DNA of 64,000 nt from Blastobasis lacticolella. Lineage: Eukaryota > Arthropoda > Insecta > Lepidoptera > Blastobasidae. The stretch spans positions 15,227,349 to 15,291,348 of the forward strand of contig LR990058.1 of the NCBI GenBank assembly GCA_905147135.1, given 5' to 3'. The notes under the pieces are model-generated. The model did not search any database, was not told the origin of the DNA, and was given only the letters and a program-made list of their open reading frames with translations. Shown here in pieces: positions 57,365 through 64,000 of this stretch (position 1 is its first letter; every line of letters begins with the position of its first letter). Position numbers and translations under genes: made by a program.

Positions 57365-58204
57365 TCACGAAAAAAACTTTGTTCTCAAATACTCATACCA
57401 CAGATTACGGTTTGATTTAAAAAAGAAAAATGAAATATTGGTTAACAGAACTTGTATAAGGCAAAGGATGCAATAACATAACAACATTATTACCGTTTGA
57501 GTAGAAAAGTCCTCTTCGTTTTTAATCATTGGCAGAGCTAATACAACGTGACCAAAGCCTGACACAGATCCACTGAGCACAAACGTTAGAGTTGCCACTT
57601 GAAGTCTTTGACAGACAAAGTTACGCCCTTGTCTGCTTTGATAATTCGATGTCTTAATCAAAGAATAAACAACTTTAATGTACAAAGAGAAATTCACACA
57701 CACTACTGACAATATTATAATACTGTTTACCACAGTTTCTACCTTCATAATAATCTTTATGTCAAGCCAATCAAATTGCGTTATTAGACACTGTGTTAAG
57801 CTCAGAATTAATGGTGTTCCCCAACCAAACAGATTGCACAACAAAATTTTTCTGTTAATTGTAATAGTGAAAACAGTAACGATGTTATTATAAATAACAA
57901 TGCTCATGACCAAACACCAAAGTAAAGCAGATAGTACAACAAAATTGCACAAAAGATCCGTGGAACCCTCAATCGAATCAATATCTGGCAGTATCGGTGA
58001 AATACACAATAAAAAGTAGACAATTAGAATATTAATGTAAACGTAATTTCTGAAAGATCGCCACTTCGGGAATATTATCCATGTAATCAACACGATGGGT
58101 ATCATAATAATTAATGAAATAATTGCTAGAATCCATAAAATAAATATAAATATGGCGGTTATATAATATGCACCGTTATTGAAATCTTCTTCGCTGTCAT
58201 CCAT
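57365..58204 (-). CDS. Seven-transmembrane receptor-like protein B (class B/Methuselah-like)
   Basis: Intronless ORF of 279 aa, paralog of 54900-55733. It has a short acidic N-terminus (MDDSEEDFNNGAYY) and seven hydrophobic segments. Shared landmarks: MIPIVLITWIIFPKWRSFRN, YVYINIL, LFGWGTPLILSL, YIKVVYSLIKTSN, QVATLTFVLSG and FFKSNRNLWYEYL. The reading frame is intact in both copies while loops differ, which suggests selection for function. A three-unit tandem repeat lies about 80 bp upstream of the start. No ectodomain. Membrane location is clear; signalling function is an inference from family resemblance. Confidence 0.74.
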   Translation of the reverse strand: MDDSEEDFNNGAYYITAIFIFILWILAIISLIIMIPIVLITWIIFPKWRSFRNYVYINILIVYFLLCISPILPDIDSIEGSTDLLCNFVVLSALLWCLVMSIVIYNNIVTVFTITINRKILLCNLFGWGTPLILSLTQCLITQFDWLDIKIIMKVETVVNSIIILSVVCVNFSLYIKVVYSLIKTSNYQSRQGRNFVCQRLQVATLTFVLSGSVSGFGHVVLALPMIKNEEDFSTQTVIMLLCYCILCLIQVLLTNISFFFFKSNRNLWYEYLRTKFFS

Positions 58205-58280
58205 TTTCTAGAAACCACTTGGACTCAAAGATATAAGCTTTTAAAAATGTTTGAGAATGTAATATATTCTTGAGAAAAAA

Positions 58281-58555
58281 CGTTTCACTACCACTGTTTC
58301 ATTGACAAAACATTTTATGTAAAAAATTTAGCTAAAACTTCGTCCCTGTGGAGTTAGGGACTACGTATTAATTTAAAAAACGTGTTTCACTGCCACTGAT
58401 TCATTGACAAATATATTTTGTAGATAAAATTTGCTAAAACTTCGTCCCTGTTTAGTTAGGGCCTACGTATTAATTTAAAAACGTGGTGCACTACCACTGT
58501 TTCATTGACAAATATATTTTATAGATAAAATTTTGCTAAACCTATCATATGTAGT
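58281..58555. repeat. Three tandem repeats of about 100 bp
   Basis: Units start near 58281, 58381 and 58482, each with CACTACCACTGTTTCATTGA and ACTTCGTCCCTGT (third unit shorter). They lie directly upstream of 7TM gene B. Confidence 0.85.
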
Positions 58556-58611
58556 TAATTAACCAACAGTGGTAAATGTTTATTATCGGTAACTCGTCTA
58601 TTATTATTTTT

Positions 58612-58790
58612 ATCTACACTCATAGCGTAATGTTCCAATTACATATTCGAAAACAGACGTTTAAATAGTAGTTTATGCAACTGTCATATAAAAGGGGGTA
58701 TTAAAATATGATAATAGTTTCACACGAGTGTTTTAATACCTAATTATATGCAGTTGTATACACTACTGTATCTACACTCGCATAATGTAC
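58612..58790. mobile_element. Crypton terminal segment plus palindromic module
   Basis: TTATCTACACTCATAGCGTA to CGAAAACAGACG, then directly the palindromic module (TAGTTTATGCAACTGTCAT to ATGCAGTTGTATACACTAC). Most of the normal body is missing. Confidence 0.68.
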
Positions 58791-58989
58791 TCAAAATAAG
58801 TAAAATATAGTGAATAAAAATTGAACATAGTGACTGCATACTGAACCACTTGTCCATCTAACATTAATGTAATCTATAATATATTGCACTGATAATATTG
58901 GGATTCGTGTGTGGATTTGTGGGTAATAAAGTAGTTGTCATTTTGATATATTTAAGATTATTTTGAAGTGTTTTTGTATATATAGTTTA

Positions 58990-59737
58990 TCAGTTTACTT
59001 TTTTTACACATGTCCCAGGTTCCCAATGCACAGTCAAATTCGCTGGCAAATTGGATCCGTTGCCCCAGGTGCCCCCAGGTGAACAGAGGGGCCTTAACAT
59101 CCATATAGGTAAAGCGCACAAAGATCGCTGCGCCCTTACCGCCTCTGTCCCTTTGCCAGGCCCCGTTCCCACTGCTACAGTTGAAGTCCCATTAAAGCCA
59201 TTCTGGGAAAGGGTGTCCGACTTAAAAGCTACAAAACGTGTCGTAAAAAGAATACCCCGCGGGGCGAGAGTTGCTGTTGCTCAGACCCTCGCGCGGGACA
59301 TTCAAAGTGCAACAACCAAGAACGACACGCATAGCTGGGAGCACCTTCTTACATTCCCATACCGCATTCTACATGTTGAAGATTCGGAGCCGAACAATAC
59401 AAATTCATTGACATCTTGCATAAAAAATAACTGTTCACATCCTGTCTCCCCCATTACCGTCAACGGACACCGTTTTTCTTCATATCCGAGTATATTTCAA
59501 CATGTAGAAAATAAAATAAACGACGGTGATATTAAAGAGGCTGCCAGGATCCTTTTTTCCAGTGACACCTTTGCCCCCGACATGCCCGAGACGTTGGCCG
59601 GCCTACGTTCTAAACACCCTGTACCTTCGGCAGATCTTCGCTTGCCAGATGCCCCTAGTGCTGCGGATCCCGCGCTGCAAATTTCAGCCGATGCCGTCCG
59701 CCAAGCCGTTTTTTCATTCCCTAAGGCTCGGGCTGTT
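58990..59737 (+). pseudogene. LINE N-terminal region with C2H2 finger (R2/NeSL-like)
   Basis: A C2H2-type finger (CPRCP in one frame, then GLNIHIGKAHK in the next, so one frameshift near 59085), then FWERVSDLKATKRVVKRIPR, GARVAVAQTLARDIQSAT and LRLPDAPSAADPALQISADA. The layout of a finger followed by a long pre-RT region suggests an R2-like or related non-LTR element. The RT is missing. The ORF ends in Crypton terminal sequence. Confidence 0.55.
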
Positions 59738-59780
59738 TTCGAATATAAAATTGGAACATTACGCTATGAGTGTAGATAAA
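59738..59780. mobile_element. Crypton terminal segment, 40 bp
   Basis: TGTTTTCGAATATAAAATTG and CATTACGCTATGAGTGTAGA equal the end of the Crypton derivatives. It sits directly after the LINE fragment. Confidence 0.75.
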
Positions 59781-60440
59781 ACCATTTTCGTTCTCTATTT
59801 TCTCCTTTTCTACTTTTTATATTAATTTATTTAATTTACCTAAGTATTCGATGTAAGGTTTACCATATTTGAGAATTTTATCAGTTTTACTTATAGTTTC
59901 GCTCGCTGGTCAAGTAGAGATCAAAAACCAAAACGATTTGATTTTAATTTACAATTGAATTTTGAGCCGTTGAGTAGTCAATCACGTCATGTTCATGTCC
60001 TTTCCTATTCATGAGATACTTGTAAAATGCAATAAATTACTTTTTATTAATATAATATCTAATAGCCATAATGGGAACCCTAAGTTTAAACGGTAACAGC
60101 ACGTTCTTGATTAGTTTCATTAAATTATATATTGTTTATTTAATTAGATTGATCATCAGAGAAAAATAGTAGTAAGTAGGTACTTATTACAATAACGAAC
60201 GATATCAGTCACGCTTAGACAAATTAATGAAACATTTGAATTCAATTTGTAAGCGAATAAGCTACATATCTCTTTCATTTTCATTGTAAATAGCGCTGTA
60301 AGAGAATTCGAACGGTTCAAAAACCGGCCCCAGATCGATCATCATCGTTAATGATCATCATCCCGTTCCCCTGATTCCACAAGGTGGTGTCAGAGTCGTG
60401 GCCATATCTTAAAATTGATCACTTCATGATATGGTCGACC
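59781..60440. other. Intergenic, nothing recognised
   Basis: AT-rich; no ORF, exon or repeat ends identified. Confidence 0.5.
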
Positions 60441-60975
60441 ATTCATTATGGTTGACCATCTTTGTGTCGGCGAAACTGCCGACCTGCTTAATCCTCTGGA
60501 CTCCGTACAGAGACGCGCTGTACGAATTGTCAATGATCCCATACAAACAAGCATGTTGGAACCACTGGCAAACCGAAGGGACTTTGGCGCCCTGTGTGTG
60601 TTCTACCGGCTGTACAAGGGGAAGTGTTCCGAGGAACTTTTCGATCTGGTGCCCACAGCACAATTCCGCCATCGCACTACCCGCCGTGGGCTTGGTACTC
60701 ATCCTCACTACGTAGACCCTGTGTTGGTCACGACGCGAAGGTTCGAAAGAACGTTTCTCGCTCATACGATTCGGATGTGGAATGAGCTCCCAGCCACAGT
60801 GTTTCCTTTGAACTATGACATGGGATCGTTCAGGAGGTATATTAGGGGTCTCCTCTGAGGCGGGCAACGCATCAGTGACTCCCCTGGTGTTGCTGATGTC
60901 CATAGGAGGCGGTGACCACTTTCCATCAGGTGGCCTGTTTGCCTGTTTGTCTGCCGTATGACATAAAAAATTTCA
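60440..60975 (+). mobile_element. LINE C-terminus and 3' tail (partner of the tail repeats)
   Basis: ORF to 60858: LDSVQRRAVRIVNDPIQTSM, RRDFGALCVFYRLYKGKCSE, ELFDLVPTAQFRHR and TIRMWNELPATVFPLNYDMG, which is the C-terminal region of a non-LTR LINE. After the stop, GGCGGGCAACGCATCAGTGA to TCTGCCGTATGACATAAAAA is shared with the short tail repeats elsewhere. 5'-truncated; ORF intact over this part. Confidence 0.8.
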
Positions 60976-62145
60976 TGAAACTGTTGTATTCTTATATGAA
61001 ATGGAAAATGATCGCTGGCCACATCGTGATATGGATTGGCCAGATCAAATGAATAATCGGCTTTTGACGATACCACAGAGCACAAAAAAATTTGCTAGGC
61101 TATAACCACGAAGGTAGCTAACTTTCCAATCTTTTTGGACGATACAAACAGTTAAACGCAGGGCTACTTCATGACAAAATGGTCGAACATTTGTGATAAT
61201 ATCGTAAAATCATTTCATTATACACCGTTACGTAGCGTCCAAATCTCGCGAACGAGCATTTCATCATTGAAAGCTTCCTTGGAGGCGCTGATATAGTTTT
61301 GTTTTTGTGATGCATCATAACGACAGAAAAATATTTTGACAAAAATGCTAATAATATAATGCGCTAACTGTCGTACAACGCAAAACTTGAATTTCCGAAA
61401 GTCAATTATATAAATGCTTCTAATAGGTATCATATCACAAGAAATATCATATAAGCCCTAGATTAATAAAGCCAAACCTGGTTTGACATAATCATCAAAA
61501 TATGTTTACGTTTAATAAGTATGATCAGCTTTAGCTAGCCAATCACCAAAATACGTTCATGTAATGGTCGGCCACATCACGAACATAATTAACGACATCG
61601 GCACAACATGACATGTCTTTCCGAATCATGTCAGCTTTGTCGAATAATTACTGTATTTTTGTTTTGTTAAACGACATAAAGCCGCTTTACCTTAACATTT
61701 ATTTATTTGATCTTCATCATTAACATTAATACCCCCAAGCACGTAACACTCACAAGAGGCTTGATCTGATTTTTTATACAACTGTAATATTAATGATTGA
61801 CATTCATAAGTGTTTCTTGTAAACCCTAAATCGAATAAATATGTTTGAATTTTAAAGTTTGGGCGCCGAGTTATAGATCACGTTTTCTGGTCTTTGGAGG
61901 TGTGGTCTGCCTTAAGGCGGGGGGTGGAAAAATAAGGGGAGGTTGTGACATGTTCTACCACAGAACACGATAGAAGTGGCATCTTCGCCATTAGTACCGA
62001 AACCGATGCCGCCGTTCCCGACCCCACTATTTTTACCACTACTCATGCAACTTAATATGCACAGGCTTACGCACGCACACGCTAAGTCAAACGGAGCGCC
62101 GTGATTAGTCAATCGGTCACTACCACATTGCGTTGTGTGTGTGCT
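60976..62145. other. Intergenic, mostly unassigned
   Basis: 61912-62043 on the minus strand can encode MSSGKNSGVGNGGIGFGTNG with no known domain. Otherwise nothing supported. Confidence 0.4.
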
Positions 62146-62149
62146 GTAA

Positions 62150-62711
62150 GAGCCCTCGCAGACTACAGACTTTTCTATCGGCCGACAGTTTAATCGGGTT
62201 GGGTTGCTAGCGCGCACACCGAGCCACCTAAATAGTTTAGTTGGTATTAAGTGCGCAAACTAGCCAATAGTCAGCCGACTCTTCCTCCCACAGTATTTTT
62301 TTAACATTCACGTCAGAGTACTCTTTAAAGTTTTTTTTATAAATTGCAGGTCTTTTTTCGACTTCCTCAATCAAATTTACGACTGACGTTTCTTCAATCA
62401 ACGATTGAGAAGCCATTATTAAAAAAATACACACGACCATCCGGCGCTAACGCTAGGAGCGAACTGAACTATCAGTCGAGTCGGCCGACTAAACATCTTC
62501 GTGTGTGCGTGAGTGGAAGGGAGCCAATACTTTTTTAGAGTCGGCCGATAGTTGGCGGATAATTTAGTTTGAAGGCAATCGGGAAGCCCATTAAACTTTT
62601 TATCGGCCGATTCCGAATCTTTATAGTGTGCGCACTTGCATACATCTTCGTACTGATTAAGACCCCGATTAAACTATTGGCCGATAGAAAGTCTGCAGTC
62701 TGCGGGGGCTC
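62150..62711. mobile_element. PIF/Harbinger-like non-autonomous element
   Basis: About 48-bp terminal inverted repeats (GAGCCCTCGCAGACTACAGA mirrors TCTGCAGTCTGCGGGGGCTC) flanked by TAA on both sides (62147-62149, 62712-62714). It carries a MADF-like exon on the minus strand. TAA duplication plus a MADF/Myb-type gene is the PIF/Harbinger pattern. Confidence 0.82.
62237..62413 (-). pseudogene. MADF-domain fragment in the Harbinger-like element
   Basis: From the Met at 62413: MASQSLIEETSVVNLIEEVE, then KRPAIYKKNFKEYSDVNVKK and ILWEEES. L-I-x-x-V-x-x-R-P-x-I-Y and K-x-x-W are the start of a MADF (Myb/SANT-like) DNA-binding domain, as in the accessory protein of PIF/Harbinger transposons. It then runs out of the domain at ADYWLVCALN, so the rest has been deleted. 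Confidence 0.65.
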
Positions 62712-62954
62712 TAAATCCTCTGAATTTACATTTACGCTAGGGATTGACAAAATCGAATTCTTGTCGATATTAATATTTCGATAAAATTCTAACTATTATT
62801 ATGGTATTTATTATTTAATAATAATGAATCGAAAATGTTATTATATTGAGGGGGGTGAGGCGGGGTTCAAGGACGCGTAGAAAGGAGATAGAGAGAGTAG
62901 GGGTACGGTAGATTTACCGTAGGGGTATGGCAGAAATATGTCAGGAGTACGATA

Positions 62955-63205
62955 GTGTGTGACGTCCTGAGTAGTTCAGTGGTTAACATGCTAGTTTGCC
63001 ATACAAGAGGTTGCGGGTTCGTTTCCCGGCCGGACAGAAATGTAAATGATGAATTTTAATTTCTGTAACGGGTCTGGGTGTTCTATGTTTAATAAGTATG
63101 TATTTAAAAAAAGGGTATGAGTAATAGTATAGATCAATTATCTAGCACCCATAATACAAGCTTTGCTCAGTTTAGGGCTAGATGGCGCTGTGTGAATTTG
63201 TCTAC
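62955..63205 (+). mobile_element. SINE-1 (tRNA-derived)
   Basis: A box GAGTAGTTCAGTGGTTAAC, B box GCGGGTTCGTTTCCCGGCC, then TTTAATTTCTGTAACGGGTC and CTAGCACCCATAATACAAGC. Confidence 0.82.
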
Positions 63206-63209
63206 AATT

Positions 63210-63535
63210 AGGTATTTATTTTAGTGTTAAGGTAACTGCATCATCAGTCTACCCCACCTGTACCCCACCCGTGCCCCTGCTGTGCCCCTACTAAAAACTA
63301 ATATCAAAATCGGTCCGCAATTGACGAAAATTTCAAGGAACACACGTACCTACAATAAAAGAACATTCAATCGAAATAAGAATCTTCTCCTTTTTTGATA
63401 TCAATTTTACTATACTACAAATATATTATATCGATAAACAAAATTATTTATTTATTTATTTATTAGTTCATTTATCGATAAGGTCGGTTCATGTGCACAG
63501 CACTAGATTGGGCGCAAGGTGTCCTTGAGCGCGGT
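63210..63535. other. Intergenic, nothing recognised
   Basis: Contains a short (TTTA)n tract near 63450; no ORF or element ends. Confidence 0.5.
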
Positions 63536-63540
63536 TTTAA

Positions 63541-63755
63541 CGGTGAAATGAAATCACTCCACTTTAGAAGTCTGTTTGCTTCTTGCTCGCAATGAACTAT
63601 TGCGCAAGATGGCATATTTTTAACATTTTAGGCACAGCTTTAAATACAAGGTTTTTAGACTTTACGGTGAAATGAAATCACTCCACTTTAGAAGTCTGTT
63701 AGCTTCTTGCTCGCAATGAACTATTGCGCAAGATGGCATATTTTTAACATTTTTT
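63541..63755. repeat. 124-bp tandem duplication
   Basis: CGGTGAAATGAAATCACTCC starts at 63541 and 63665; about 90 bp of each unit (to GCAAGATGGCATATTTTTAA) is nearly identical. It may lie near a gene right of the window. Confidence 0.88.
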
Positions 63756-64000
63756 TGATGCGCACTCCGTTGAATTCCGCAAGAGACTGACGGCGCGTTC
63801 GCGCCCAGTGTTACCAGCAATAGTTTCCAAAAAAGTACGTCCGGGCTCTTAAAATAGTACGAAAATTACTAAAAAGTTACGATTTACCTTATATTCTATA
63901 TTTTACCGGCCTTGGAGGGGGGGGGAGACGATTTTAGTCAATAAAATGGTGTCGGTGGCCAAAATCAACCCTTCCTTCCATTATTTTACGGTATTTCGTG

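Noticed and set aside
61912..62217. 101-aa minus-strand ORF
   Set aside because: It overlaps the left end of the Harbinger-like element and has no domain or splice context.

Overview
The window looks like lepidopteran (moth or butterfly) nuclear DNA. It is AT-rich, intron-dense and packed with non-LTR retrotransposon fragments, tRNA-derived SINEs and short inverted-repeat DNA transposons (MITEs). There is no sign of bacterial gene organisation. The order-level call rests on the combination of repeat types and is an inference.

About two thirds of the window (4472-45550, minus strand) is the 5' and middle part of one gene, a full-size ABC transporter of subfamily A. I could place 24 exons with GT/AG junctions. 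All but one junction keeps reading phase. Together they give about 1,250 codons: TM1, a short first extracellular loop, TM2-6, a complete first nucleotide-binding domain (Walker A, Q-loop, signature, Walker B, H-loop), the linker, and the second membrane domain. The second nucleotide-binding domain must lie left of base 1. The most striking feature is in this gene: the 5' 112 nt of the exon coding the ABC signature, plus 61 bp of upstream intron, is tandemly repeated as a 173-bp unit (17 full copies and one partial, 20583-23659). Partial copies of two other exons (10 and 18) are also present.

The introns hold most of the mobile DNA: an R1-clade LINE (about 25.6-27.6 kb), Jockey/Daphne-like and RTE-like fragments, a mariner-like fragment, two SINE families, two short families that look like LINE 3' ends, and many MITEs.

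At the left edge (1-2280) is an apparently intact Crypton-like tyrosine-recombinase transposon: two exons, a 92-nt intron and all catalytic residues visible. Deleted derivatives that still carry a relic of the recombinase 5' coding sequence recur at 17.2-20.2, 31.7-34.0, 35.7, 51.0-51.3, 58.6 and 59.7 kb.

Right of the ABC gene there are foldback/MITE clusters (46.1-46.9 and 48.9-51.0 kb, the latter with three levels of nesting), more LINE fragments, two intronless paralogous seven-transmembrane genes resembling class B/Methuselah-type receptors (54900-55733 and 57365-58204, minus strand), a PIF/Harbinger-like element carrying part of a MADF-domain gene (62150-62711), and unassigned DNA with a 124-bp tandem duplication at the right edge.
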